Below are positions 1 to 8,756 of a stretch of DNA of 64,000 nucleotides, one piece after another. The notes under the pieces are model-generated. The model had not been told where the DNA came from, made no database searches, and saw only the letters and a program-made list of their open reading frames with translations. Positions within the stretch are counted from its first letter, which is position 1; every line of letters begins with the position of its first letter. Both the position numbers and the translations under genes were made by a program. Origin of the DNA: Chloroflexi bacterium 44-23 (GTDB lineage: Bacteria > Chloroflexota > Anaerolineae > Anaerolineales > Anaerolineaceae); NCBI GenBank assembly GCA_001899005.1, contig MKUW01000028.1, forward strand, positions 429,163-493,162, in the 5' to 3' direction.

Positions 1-336
1 CCACCTACATGCTATTTCCTAGCTCGGATTCGGTTTAAATAAATATGCTTGCGTGATAAGCCCCAATCCGAGCTTGAGGGTGATGATAAAAGCAGCTATC
101 CTGCAAAAATAATCACTTCTGAAAGTCCCTCAGCCTCGAAGCCGAGATTGGGGCAGTTAAAATAGATGGATTGGAAAAATAACTGCCATCTACATGCTAT
201 TTCCTAGCTCGGATTCGGTTTAAATAAATATGCTTGTGTGATAAGCCCCAATCCGAGCTTGAGGGTGATGATAAAAGCAACTATCCTGCAAAAATAATCA
301 CTTCTGAAAGTCCCTCAAGCTCGGCCAGGAACGACT
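1..336. repeat. Tandem pair of a structured interspersed repeat
   Basis: Two copies lie in tandem with a 185-bp period. The first is truncated by the window edge (1 to about 140); the second runs from about 141 to 330. Over 5-131 versus 190-316 I count two differences. The second copy folds by exact complementarity: GCCGAG 141-146 with CTCGGC 320-325, GGCAGTTA 152-159 with TAACTGCC 180-187, AGCTCGGATT 206-215 with AATCCGAGCT 250-259, and CTTGAGGG 258-265 with CCCTCAAG 312-319. A diverged third copy is at 51876-52060. This stretch lies downstream of pheA and shows no coding frame. It could be a MITE-like element or a structured RNA; I do not recognise the family. Confidence 0.8.
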
Positions 337-414
337 TGATTGTCAAATTTCTCATTGATTTCTATATAACCGGGCTTGGGCTCCTTTAAGAAGATTTGGT
401 CAAAAGTCTATGTA

Positions 415-1251
415 TCAAGAATTTTTTGATCGCTCATAACGCGGATAGGAACCCAATACACGTACTGAAGAGGCAAATTCCGACAGGTTGGCAAGCGCGT
501 GTTGAGCATTCAACTCAGATTGCGCTCCAATAAAATCAATATAAAACATATACTCCCAGGGCTTTCCAATAATGGGGCGCGATTCAAGCTTAGTCAAATC
601 GATGTTCCGTAGAGCAAAAACTGCCATGGCGCGAAAAAGAGCCCCGGGTTCGTTTTGCAACGAAAATACAAGTGACGTTTTCGCATTTTCTGTTGGGCAG
701 GCTTCTTCTCGGGAAATAATTTGAAATCGGGTAAAATTTTCAAGTGAATCTTCTATCATTTCCTTCAGAATCTTCATCTTATATAATTCTGCAGCCCACC
801 GCGAGGCAATCGCTGCCACCTGAGGGTCTCCCAATTCTTGCATAATCTTGATACTTCCGGCCGTATCATACACCGGTTCTGTCTGCACATAATCCAGGTT
901 TCGTAAGAATTGTTCACATTGTGCCAATGCCTGAGGGTGGCTGATTACTTTGCGAATGTCATCTAATTCAGCATCCGGGAGCCCAATCAAACAATGCGAG
1001 ATGCGAATGATATGTTCTCCCACCACGAATAAGGAAAACTTGAGCTGTAAATCGTAATTGCGATGGATGGTACCTGCCACTGAATTTTCCACCGGAATAC
1101 AGCCAAATTCGCAATCCTGATTCTCTACAGCCAAAAAGACATCATCAAACGAATTGCAGGGTACCGCCTCTACCTGACGTCCAAAATGCTCCCAAATTGC
1201 CTGTTCCGAGTAGGCTCCATGTTCGCCTTGAAAGGCCACTCGCGTTGTCAT
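415..1251 (-). CDS. pheA: Prephenate dehydratase (monofunctional, ACT-regulated)
   Basis: Converts prephenate to phenylpyruvate in phenylalanine synthesis. The N-terminal catalytic domain opens with a VAFQGEHGAYSEQA stretch and carries the TRF motif (NFTRFQII). A C-terminal ACT domain follows, with the GALF and ESRP motifs of the Phe-binding regulatory site. There is no chorismate mutase domain, so it is monofunctional. I chose the ATG at 1251 (278 aa), not the upstream ATG at 1272, because it forms an ATGA overlap with the ilvE stop and places the start directly before the conserved domain. It is the last gene of the ilv-leu operon, an unusual home for an aromatic-pathway gene, and its expression should follow the branched-chain attenuator. 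Confidence 0.93.
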   Translation of the reverse strand: MTTRVAFQGEHGAYSEQAIWEHFGRQVEAVPCNSFDDVFLAVENQDCEFGCIPVENSVAGTIHRNYDLQLKFSLFVVGEHIIRISHCLIGLPDAELDDIRKVISHPQALAQCEQFLRNLDYVQTEPVYDTAGSIKIMQELGDPQVAAIASRWAAELYKMKILKEMIEDSLENFTRFQIISREEACPTENAKTSLVFSLQNEPGALFRAMAVFALRNIDLTKLESRPIIGKPWEYMFYIDFIGAQSELNAQHALANLSEFASSVRVLGSYPRYERSKNS

Positions 1252-2183
1252 ACGTTCACGTATTCGAGCCACTCGCTTGAACGGGCATGACTTCCGGTAA
1301 CAACAGATTGAAATGCCTGCTGCAAAGCATGAGTGACAGCGCCCATTTGCCCGCTTCCGATCTTACGAAAATCAACTTCCGTGACGGCCACCACTTCCGC
1401 AGCTGTACCGGTAACAAATATTTCGTCGGCAATATACAGCTGGTCGCGCACCATGACCTTCTCCTCCATTGAATAGCCGAGATCGTTGGCCAATACGATT
1501 AATGTATCACGTGTGATACCTTCCAGAACTGTTGAGCTTAAAGGAGTCTGTATTCTTCCTCCGCGCACAATAAAGAGATTTTCGCTCGTGCATTCTGAAA
1601 CATAACCTTGCGGGTCCAGCATGATGGCCTCATCAAATCCCAAACGGACTGATTCGGTTTTGGCCAAGACGCTGTTACTATAGTTTCCCGTCATTTTGGA
1701 TTTGGTCATCATCACATTCGGGTGGTGACGGGTAAAACTGGAAACATTTACCCGGATGCCATTCTGTTGCGCCTCCGCACCAAGGTAAGAATCCCAGCGC
1801 CAGACAGCGATGCCGATATGCGCCTCACCATTATCCAGATTGAGATTGGGTGTATCGGCCACATGATGGATTAAAGGCCGGATATAACAACGGTCCATCT
1901 TATTCGCCTTAATTGTTTGTTTCACCGCATCGCATAACTGATCCAGATTGTAGCCAACTTCTTTGAATCCCAGGATGTGAGCCGAGTTCAACAAACGCTG
2001 CATATGATCGCGCAAGCGAAAAATCGCTGGGCCCTGCTCGGTCGCATAACAGCGAATGCCTTCAAAGACACCCAACCCATAATGCAAAGCGCTACTTAAA
2101 AAAGGAACTGTTGCATCTTTGTAGGCAACCAATTCACCATCCATCCAAATATAATCAGATTCGAATCCCATATTTCTACTCAT
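1248..2183 (-). CDS. ilvE: Branched-chain amino acid aminotransferase
   Basis: PLP fold-type IV aminotransferase doing the last step of Val, Ile and Leu synthesis. Visible family features are the IWMDGELV start, HYGLGVFEGIRCY, the lysine-containing block TKSKMTGNYSNS and GYVSECTSENLF near the phosphate-binding region. Length of 311 aa is normal. The start is uncertain: GGAAGG abuts the first ATG (2183), while a second ATG four codons later (2171) has better spacing. It ends in an ATGA overlap with pheA. D-amino-acid aminotransferase and aminodeoxychorismate lyase share the fold, but the operon context supports IlvE. Confidence 0.95.
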   Translation of the reverse strand: MSRNMGFESDYIWMDGELVAYKDATVPFLSSALHYGLGVFEGIRCYATEQGPAIFRLRDHMQRLLNSAHILGFKEVGYNLDQLCDAVKQTIKANKMDRCYIRPLIHHVADTPNLNLDNGEAHIGIAVWRWDSYLGAEAQQNGIRVNVSSFTRHHPNVMMTKSKMTGNYSNSVLAKTESVRLGFDEAIMLDPQGYVSECTSENLFIVRGGRIQTPLSSTVLEGITRDTLIVLANDLGYSMEEKVMVRDQLYIADEIFVTGTAAEVVAVTEVDFRKIGSGQMGAVTHALQQAFQSVVTGSHARSSEWLEYVNV

Positions 2184-2246
2184 CCTTCCAATTCTGCTGT
2201 TTTGTATTGCGTTCCAGTTCCTTCTGCCTAATTTAAGCAGGAAAGG

Positions 2247-3314
2247 TTAAATTTCTGATAAATATTTCACCACAGCTTGCGTCACTGAATCTGTGTTAGA
2301 CCGGCCTCCCAGATCGGGAGTTAATTCCTGGGTAGTGATCGTTCGTTCAACGGCCTGCTCAATTTGCAATGCTTCCTGTTCCAGGCGCAATGAGTAACGC
2401 AGCAGCAAGGCAGCCGAGAGGATTGTTCCAATCGGGTTGGCTATCCCTCGCCCGGCAATATCCGGAGCGGACCCGTGGATCGGCTCATACAGCCCCGGGC
2501 CCTCTGTACGAATGGATGCCGACGGGAGCAAGCCCATGGAACCGGAAAGAACCGCCGCCTCATCCGTCAAAATGTCGCCAAACATATTTTCAGTCACAAT
2601 CACATCAAAACTGGCAGGTGATGAGACCAGCCGCATGGCAGCCGTATCCACCAAAACATGTTCCAAGGCAATATCCTTGTTTTCTGTGCCTATCTCAATG
2701 GCTATTTGGCGCCACAGCCGCGATGATTCGAGGACATTGGCTTTATCGACCGAAGTTACTTTCCCCCTGCGGGATCGCGCTAATTGAAAGGCCATACGCA
2801 CCACCCGTTCAATTTCAAAATCCTGATACCAGAGCGTATCGACTGCTGATTGAATACCGGCATTTATTTGCCGGCCTTTTGGCTTGCCAAAATACAAGCC
2901 ACCGGTTAATTCACGCACCACCAACAAATCCACTCCCGCCAATTTCTCCGGCTTGAGTGGCGAGGCGCCAATCAAAGTTGGGTAAATTTTTACAGGGCGT
3001 AAGTTCGCAAAAACACACAAACCCTTTCTCAGTGCCAGCAAGCCCTGCTCAGGACGCAGACTGGCTTGTGGATCATCCCATTTCGGCCCGCCGACTGCGC
3101 CCAGTAATACCGCATCCGCTTGCTGACAGGCAATCAGAGTCTCATCCGTCAAAGCGCTACCGAACTCATCGATCGCACAGCCGCCAATTAAATACTTTTT
3201 ATAGTTAAAAACATGACCAAATTTATGTTGGATCACAGCCAATACTTCCTTGGCAGCAGCAAGCACCTCAGGGCCGATTCCATCTCCGGGGAGCAATACG
3301 ATGTTGGCTTCCAT
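2247..3314 (-). CDS. leuB: 3-isopropylmalate dehydrogenase
   Basis: NAD-dependent oxidative decarboxylation of 3-isopropylmalate in leucine synthesis; with CimA in the operon it may also serve the citramalate route to 2-oxobutanoate. Seen: LLPGDGIGPEV near the N-terminus, GAVGGPKWDD, ELTGGLYFGKPKGR (substrate side), and the metal and cofactor region ENMFGDILTDEAAVLSGSMGLLPSAS. About 355 aa, the usual size. The frame opens at a TTG (3323), but the ATG at 3314 behind an AAGGAG is the likelier start. It sits 37 nt downstream of cimA in the same operon. Confidence 0.95.
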   Translation of the reverse strand: MEANIVLLPGDGIGPEVLAAAKEVLAVIQHKFGHVFNYKKYLIGGCAIDEFGSALTDETLIACQQADAVLLGAVGGPKWDDPQASLRPEQGLLALRKGLCVFANLRPVKIYPTLIGASPLKPEKLAGVDLLVVRELTGGLYFGKPKGRQINAGIQSAVDTLWYQDFEIERVVRMAFQLARSRRGKVTSVDKANVLESSRLWRQIAIEIGTENKDIALEHVLVDTAAMRLVSSPASFDVIVTENMFGDILTDEAAVLSGSMGLLPSASIRTEGPGLYEPIHGSAPDIAGRGIANPIGTILSAALLLRYSLRLEQEALQIEQAVERTITTQELTPDLGGRSNTDSVTQAVVKYLSEI

Positions 3315-3360
3315 AAATCTCAACTCTCCTTCTTATTTCTGATGGTTGAAAAGTTCACAC

Positions 3361-4914
3361 TCATGCGACTGCCAAACCATATTCAATTGAATCGACCAGT
3401 GCCTGCCAGCTTGCATCAATGATATTGGTGCCGGCACCAACGGTATTCCAGCTCTTGTTGCCGTTTTCTGTTTCAATTAAAACCCGTGTGATTGCATTCG
3501 TGCCGGCATTCCCGTCCAGAATCCGCACTTTATAATCCGTCAAATGAAATTGACGGATACGCGGAAAATAACCATCCAGAGCCTTTCGTAACGCCAGATC
3601 AAGCGCATTGACCGGTCCGCTGCCTTCCGCGGCTGTGTGGATGATCTCACCATTCACCCTCACCTTGACCGTCGCCTCTGCCAGCAAACCTCTTTTTTCA
3701 CGATGTTCCACCAAAGCTGAATAATCGATCAACTCAAATGGTTTTGTGTACCCGCTTTCCTGGCGTTTGAACATCATTAGAACTGATCCCTCTGCTGCCT
3801 CAAAGGAAAAGCCCTGCGATTCAAGCTGCTTGACGTTTTGTAAAACATCGTTTACATGGCTTTCCTGGCCGGCTTCAACCCCATAGGCTTCCACCAAAGA
3901 AAACAAATTTGCTTTTCCGGATAGTTCAGAAACCACCACTTCCATTCGATTTCCAACCAACTCCGGTTCAATATGCTGGTAAGATTGCGGGCTGCGCCGC
4001 ATTGCTGCCACGTGTACTCCACCCTTATGCGCAAAAGCCGATTTGCCGACGTAAGCCAGCTGTTCATCAGGTGCCAGGTTGGCAATCTCGGCTACATAAT
4101 GTGAAATATCAAACAGGTCTGCCAGCTTTCCCTCAGGAAGACATTGCAACCCCATCTTGAGTTCAAGGTTGGGAATAACTGAGCACAGATTTGCATTACC
4201 GCAACGTTCACCATATCCATTCAACGTCCCCTGTACCTGCACACATCCGGCTTTGACTGCGCTAATTGAATTGGCGACAGCACACTCGGCATCATTATGA
4301 GCATGAATTCCGAGTGGTATGGCAATCTGCGTCTTTATTTCTCCTACGATCTCAGCTACCTGCCAGGGCATGGTGCCCCCATTGGTATCACACAACACCA
4401 CTGTCTCCGCCCCACCAGTAACTGCTGCTTTGATAGCCGAAAGCGCATATCCTGGATCTTCATTATATCCGTCAAAGAAATGCTCGGCATCATATATCAC
4501 GCGCCGGCCTTCAGACCGTAAATAAGCCACACTTTCTTCGATCATTCGCAGGTTGTTTTCAAGCGTTGTTCGCAGTACATCAGTAACATGCAGCACAGAA
4601 CTTTTTCCAAAAATGGTACAAACTTTGGTGTCAGCAGCCAGCAAGGCTTGAAGATTACGGTCATCTCTGGGATGAAAATTAGCCTGGCAAGTAGATCCAA
4701 AAGCCGTGATGGTCGCATTCTGCCAGGTGATATGGCGAGCCATTTCAAAGAATTCCACATCCTTTGGGTTCGAACCCGGCCAACCCCCTTCAATAAATGC
4801 CACACCCAATTGATCCAACTTCTGTGCAATGTGTAATTTGTCCCTGCTCATTAGCGAAATGTCTTTTCGTTGGGTTCCATCGCGCAGCGTGGTGTCATAA
4901 ATTTCAATCATCAT
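3361..4914 (-). CDS. cimA: (R)-citramalate synthase (LeuA-like)
   Basis: HMGL-like aldolase-fold acyltransferase followed by a LeuA-type C-terminal dimerisation/regulatory domain, 517 aa. Seen: IYDTTLRDGTQRKDISLMS at the N-terminus, the metal-binding HAHNDAECAVANS and NGYGERCGNANL. The DGTQRKDIS variant and total length fit the citramalate synthase branch rather than LeuA, and a separate genuine leuA lies in the same operon. Inference: it condenses pyruvate with acetyl-CoA to give citramalate, so isoleucine can be made without threonine deaminase; no ilvA is in the operon. Its start overlaps the leuD stop (ATGA). Homocitrate synthase is the main alternative. Confidence 0.85.
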   Translation of the reverse strand: MMIEIYDTTLRDGTQRKDISLMSRDKLHIAQKLDQLGVAFIEGGWPGSNPKDVEFFEMARHITWQNATITAFGSTCQANFHPRDDRNLQALLAADTKVCTIFGKSSVLHVTDVLRTTLENNLRMIEESVAYLRSEGRRVIYDAEHFFDGYNEDPGYALSAIKAAVTGGAETVVLCDTNGGTMPWQVAEIVGEIKTQIAIPLGIHAHNDAECAVANSISAVKAGCVQVQGTLNGYGERCGNANLCSVIPNLELKMGLQCLPEGKLADLFDISHYVAEIANLAPDEQLAYVGKSAFAHKGGVHVAAMRRSPQSYQHIEPELVGNRMEVVVSELSGKANLFSLVEAYGVEAGQESHVNDVLQNVKQLESQGFSFEAAEGSVLMMFKRQESGYTKPFELIDYSALVEHREKRGLLAEATVKVRVNGEIIHTAAEGSGPVNALDLALRKALDGYFPRIRQFHLTDYKVRILDGNAGTNAITRVLIETENGNKSWNTVGAGTNIIDASWQALVDSIEYGLAVA

Positions 4915-5522
4915 AGTCCCGGCTCCAATCCAAGCGCAGTGTGTCCCTTTTCAAAGGCATCAATCCAGGGTCCAAGTTGCAAAAGATATCCCATTTCATC
5001 TACCCCTTCCAGTAAACAGGTTTTTGAAAATGGATCAATTGGAAAATCAAGCTGTTGGCCATCGGCTAACACCAGCTGCTGGTTGGCCAGATCAATCTTC
5101 ATCCAGGCGTCTTCAGTCTCATCAAGGTAAGCCAATAATTGCCGGTAGGTTTTTTCTGTAAGCTGGATCGGTAAGAGGCCATTCTTAAGAGCATTGTTTC
5201 GAAAAATATCAGCAAAGCCAGTTGAGATGACTGCGCGAAATCCAAAACCAACCAAGGCCCAGGGAGCATGTTCACGTGAAGAACCACAACCAAAATTATT
5301 TCCGGCCACCAGGATATTGGCTGGATGTTCCATCGGTTGATTAAGTACAAATTCGGGATTTATACGACCATCGGGGAGATAGCGCCAATCAGCAAATAAA
5401 GCAGCCCCCAAACCGTTTGAATCAGTGACTTTTAAAAACCGGGCAGGGATGATCTGGTCGGTATCAATATCATCTTCCAACAACCGGTATGCGTATGTAG
5501 TCAGTTCACCAAATGCCATCAT
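4911..5522 (-). CDS. leuD: Isopropylmalate isomerase small subunit
   Basis: Swivel-domain subunit of the LeuCD dehydratase; isomerises 2- to 3-isopropylmalate and probably also citramalate to 3-methylmalate. Seen: EDDIDTDQIIPARFL and the signature GNNFGCGSSREHAPWAL. An in-frame ATG lies at 5546, but the ATG at 5522 (203 aa) overlaps the leuC stop as ATGA, the arrangement used elsewhere in this operon, so I chose it. It overlaps cimA at its own end. Confidence 0.94.
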   Translation of the reverse strand: MMAFGELTTYAYRLLEDDIDTDQIIPARFLKVTDSNGLGAALFADWRYLPDGRINPEFVLNQPMEHPANILVAGNNFGCGSSREHAPWALVGFGFRAVISTGFADIFRNNALKNGLLPIQLTEKTYRQLLAYLDETEDAWMKIDLANQQLVLADGQQLDFPIDPFSKTCLLEGVDEMGYLLQLGPWIDAFEKGHTALGLEPGL

Positions 5523-6958
5523 TGTTCCACTTCCTTTCCTATCCACACACGCGCATCAGCCACCCTACCTGCCAGAGCAGAAGCAGCCGCTGTCAGCGGG
5601 CTGGCTAAAAATGTGCGGCCACCCTTACCCTGGCGACCTTCAAAATTACGGTTACTGGTACTGACGGCATATTGACCTGGTTCGAGCTGATCCCCATTCA
5701 TGGCAATACACATACTGCAGCCGGGTTCACGCCATTCTGCTCCAGCCGCTTTGAATACCTGGTCCAACCCTTCTTTTTCAGCCTGAGCTTTGACAGCATA
5801 TGATCCGGGCACAACCAGTACACGCATACCTGCATGAATTCTGCGCCCGCGCAGCATTGTGGCAGCCTGTCTCAGATCACTGATACGTCCATTTGTACAA
5901 CTCCCAATAAAGACAACATCCAGCGGGTGGCCCAACAAACTCTGTCCAGCCTGGAGATCCATATAAGCCAATGCTTTCTCCAAGGCATTACGTTCAGGAT
6001 TACTGGGGGCAGCCTGGGGATCAGGTACTGTTTCACTGATCTTGATCCCCATGCCAGGATTGGTTCCAAAGGTAACCATCGGTTCCAGTTGAGAAGCATC
6101 CAGATACACACTTTGGTCGTAAATGGCACCTTCATCGGTTGTCAGTTTCTGCCAGCTTTGCATCTCTCGATCCCAATCGCCACCCTGCGGAGCATACTGG
6201 CGGCCTTTGAGATATTGGTAGGTGACATGATCGGGTGCGATTAAACCTGCCCGAGCGCCGGCTTCAATCGACATATTGCAAATTGTCATCCGTTCTTCCA
6301 TTTGCATGGATCGTATGGTGCTGCCACAATACTCTAAAACATAACCGGCTCCGCCTGCAACACCAATTTGGGCAATTAAGGCGAGAATAACATCCTTGGC
6401 CGTTACCCCAGGTGCTAATTGCCCTTCGATCCGTACTTGCATGTTTTTTGGTTTGTATTGTAGCAGGCATTGCGTGGCCAATACATGGGCGACCTCACTC
6501 GTTCCAATCCCAAAGGCCAAAGCACCAAATGCTCCATGTGTGGCTGTATGGCTATCTCCGCAGACAATTGTCATGCCTGGCTGCGTGATGCCAAGTTCCG
6601 GGCCAATGATATGCACCACACCTTGTCCTGGACTTTCTGTACCAAAGAGTTGAATGCCAAAATCCCGGCAATTTTCCTCCATTTGAAAAATCTGCTTGCG
6701 GCTCATCTCGTCGGCGAAGAAAAGGCGGCCACCTCCATTTTCAGCAGTGCGGGTAGGAATGCTGTGATCAATGGTTGCAAATGTTCTCTCAGGCCGGCGG
6801 ACTTTCAACGATCTTGCCTTCAAGGTGGAAAATGCCTGTGGAGAAGTGACTTCGTGTACCAAATGTGTATCGATGTAAATTACACTTGGTGCATCTGTCC
6901 CTTCCATAACGATATGGTTTTTCCAAATTTTGTCAAATAATGTTTGCGGTTGTGTCAT
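5519..6958 (-). CDS. leuC: Isopropylmalate isomerase large subunit
   Basis: Aconitase-family large subunit with a [4Fe-4S] cluster, 479 aa. The cluster ligands are visible as the Cys in VFIGSCTNGR and the two in GCSMCIAM. Other family marks are DHSIPTRTAENG, VCGDSHTATHGAFGALAFGIGTSE and the C-terminal NRNFEGRQGKGGRTFLASP. The long bacterial LeuC form is indicated, not the short archaeal type. It works with LeuD, encoded immediately downstream with a 4-nt overlap. Confidence 0.95.
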   Translation of the reverse strand: MTQPQTLFDKIWKNHIVMEGTDAPSVIYIDTHLVHEVTSPQAFSTLKARSLKVRRPERTFATIDHSIPTRTAENGGGRLFFADEMSRKQIFQMEENCRDFGIQLFGTESPGQGVVHIIGPELGITQPGMTIVCGDSHTATHGAFGALAFGIGTSEVAHVLATQCLLQYKPKNMQVRIEGQLAPGVTAKDVILALIAQIGVAGGAGYVLEYCGSTIRSMQMEERMTICNMSIEAGARAGLIAPDHVTYQYLKGRQYAPQGGDWDREMQSWQKLTTDEGAIYDQSVYLDASQLEPMVTFGTNPGMGIKISETVPDPQAAPSNPERNALEKALAYMDLQAGQSLLGHPLDVVFIGSCTNGRISDLRQAATMLRGRRIHAGMRVLVVPGSYAVKAQAEKEGLDQVFKAAGAEWREPGCSMCIAMNGDQLEPGQYAVSTSNRNFEGRQGKGGRTFLASPLTAAASALAGRVADARVWIGKEVEQ

Positions 6959-7019
6959 TTTTACTCAAATTCTGTTAGATCTAACGAAAGTGAATTGGGA
7001 GATAGTAAGCGCGTGCCCA

Positions 7020-8756
7020 TTAAAAAGCAACCATGGCAGAGGTATCCCAGCCTGTGGGAATTGTGTGCGGATCTCCAAAAGGATTATGATCTTTACTGCC
7101 ATCAGGAGCCATTTTGGACTTCAAATCATTGGCAGACATCGCAGCCATTTTTTCAGTGGAAATTGTTTCCATAGCGACTTCTTCCGGGGGGCCAAAGCGG
7201 CCGGTGGCAACCAGGACTTTATTGATAGCTGAAAGATACGCCTTTACACTGGCAACAATAATATCGGTATCCGCTCCATATCCCCCATAGGTATGCGCCT
7301 GGGGCTCTGTTTGTTCATCAATTGTCTGAATTCGCACTGTTACCTCACCCAGAGAATCAATCCCTTCGGTAATGGCATGCACCACAAATTCTTGCAGAAC
7401 ATTCGGGAGGTTGACAATGGCATTGACAGCGCGATAGGCTGCATCCACCGGGCCGGTCCCAACGCTGGCATTGACGTGCAATTTACCTTGCGGGTCGCTC
7501 AGGCGAATCGTGGCGGTCGGCATGCCCATCGTCCCGCAGGCAACCTGCAGGCTTTCCAGGCGATACAACTCGCGTGGCTGGTAGAGCTTATCCGAAACAA
7601 GTGCTTCCAAATCGGCATCGGTGATCACCTTTTTCTTATCAGCCAGGGCTTTAAAACTCGCAAAGATGGCCATCAATTCCTCGTCGTTCAACTCAAAACC
7701 CAGAGAAAGCAGCCGGGTCTTCAAGGCATGTCTTCCGGAGTGTTTACCGAGTACCAGCTTGGTTTGGACTGCCCCAACTGTTTCCGGACGAATAATCTCA
7801 TAGGTTTGCTGGTTTTTGAGCATACCATCCTGATGAATACCAGCCTCGTGGGCAAAAGCATTTGCCCCGACGATGGCTTTGTTCGCTTGAACTGCCATTC
7901 CGGTGTAATTGCTCACCAATTTGCTCATTTTGGTTAATTGGGTGGTATCAATTCCACAGGTCAGATGATATAGCGGATGGCGTGTCTTCAGCGCCATCAC
8001 TACTTCCTCAAGAGCTGAATTGCCGGCCCGTTCCCCGATACCATTAATGGTCACCTCTGCCTGACGGGCACCGGCACGAATTCCAGCCAGTGTATTGGCA
8101 GTAGCCAGCCCGAGGTCATTATGGCAATGAACAGAAACGACGCACTTTTCTATGCCTTCGGTATTTTGAATAATGCCGGCGATTAAACCGCCGAATTCAT
8201 CCGGAGTAGTATAGCCGACAGTATCAGGAATATTGAGCGTGGTTGCTCCGGCCGCAATCACCGCCGCAAGCACTTCATACAAAAACTGTGGGTCACTGCG
8301 GCCGGCATCCTCCGGGCTGAATTCCACATCCCTGCACAAGCTGCGGGCGTAGGTTACCATTTCTGTGGCTTTAACAACCATCTCCTCGCGGCTCATCTTC
8401 AGTTTATATTGCAAATGAATATCCGATGTTGCCAAAAAGAGATGGATGCGCGGTTTTTCTGCTTGGTTGATTGCCTCCCAGGCTTTGTCAATATCATTCC
8501 TGGTGGTACGGGCAAGGGCGCAAATAATGGGAGCCTTTTTACCCAACATAGACCGGCCCACTTCAACTGCGACCTTGCGGACTGCTTCGAGATCATCCGG
8601 AGATGCTGCCGGAAAACCGGCTTCAATTACATCCACACCTAAATGGGCCAATGCGCGCGCCACTTCCAGTTTTTCTGCGCTGGTCATTGTGGCACCCGGC
8701 GATTGTTCTCCATCGCGCAGTGTGGTATCAAATATTCTTACATAATCTTTATCCAT
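7020..8756 (-). CDS. leuA: 2-isopropylmalate synthase
   Basis: First committed step of leucine synthesis: 2-ketoisovalerate plus acetyl-CoA. The catalytic barrel shows FDTTLRDGEQSPGATM, VHCHNDLGLATANTLAG (metal ligands) and NGIGERAGNSALEE. The C-terminal LeuA dimer domain, site of leucine inhibition, is about residues 390-515. The protein is 578 aa, longer than the common ~510-520, because of a polar C-terminal tail of about 45 residues for which I see no domain. Start: two ATGs, 8762 and 8756; AGGGAG is well spaced only from the second. The start overlaps the ilvC stop. Confidence 0.94.
   Translation of the reverse strand: MDKDYVRIFDTTLRDGEQSPGATMTSAEKLEVARALAHLGVDVIEAGFPAASPDDLEAVRKVAVEVGRSMLGKKAPIICALARTTRNDIDKAWEAINQAEKPRIHLFLATSDIHLQYKLKMSREEMVVKATEMVTYARSLCRDVEFSPEDAGRSDPQFLYEVLAAVIAAGATTLNIPDTVGYTTPDEFGGLIAGIIQNTEGIEKCVVSVHCHNDLGLATANTLAGIRAGARQAEVTINGIGERAGNSALEEVVMALKTRHPLYHLTCGIDTTQLTKMSKLVSNYTGMAVQANKAIVGANAFAHEAGIHQDGMLKNQQTYEIIRPETVGAVQTKLVLGKHSGRHALKTRLLSLGFELNDEELMAIFASFKALADKKKVITDADLEALVSDKLYQPRELYRLESLQVACGTMGMPTATIRLSDPQGKLHVNASVGTGPVDAAYRAVNAIVNLPNVLQEFVVHAITEGIDSLGEVTVRIQTIDEQTEPQAHTYGGYGADTDIIVASVKAYLSAINKVLVATGRFGPPEEVAMETISTEKMAAMSANDLKSKMAPDGSKDHNPFGDPHTIPTGWDTSAMVAF

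Noticed and set aside
1..336. CRISPR or direct-repeat array at the window start
   Set aside because: Only two long copies with a 185-bp period, no short repeat/spacer pattern and no cas genes nearby.
2369..2956. 195-aa plus-strand ORF inside leuB
   Set aside because: Antisense shadow of a well-conserved gene; composition follows the reverse codons of leuB.
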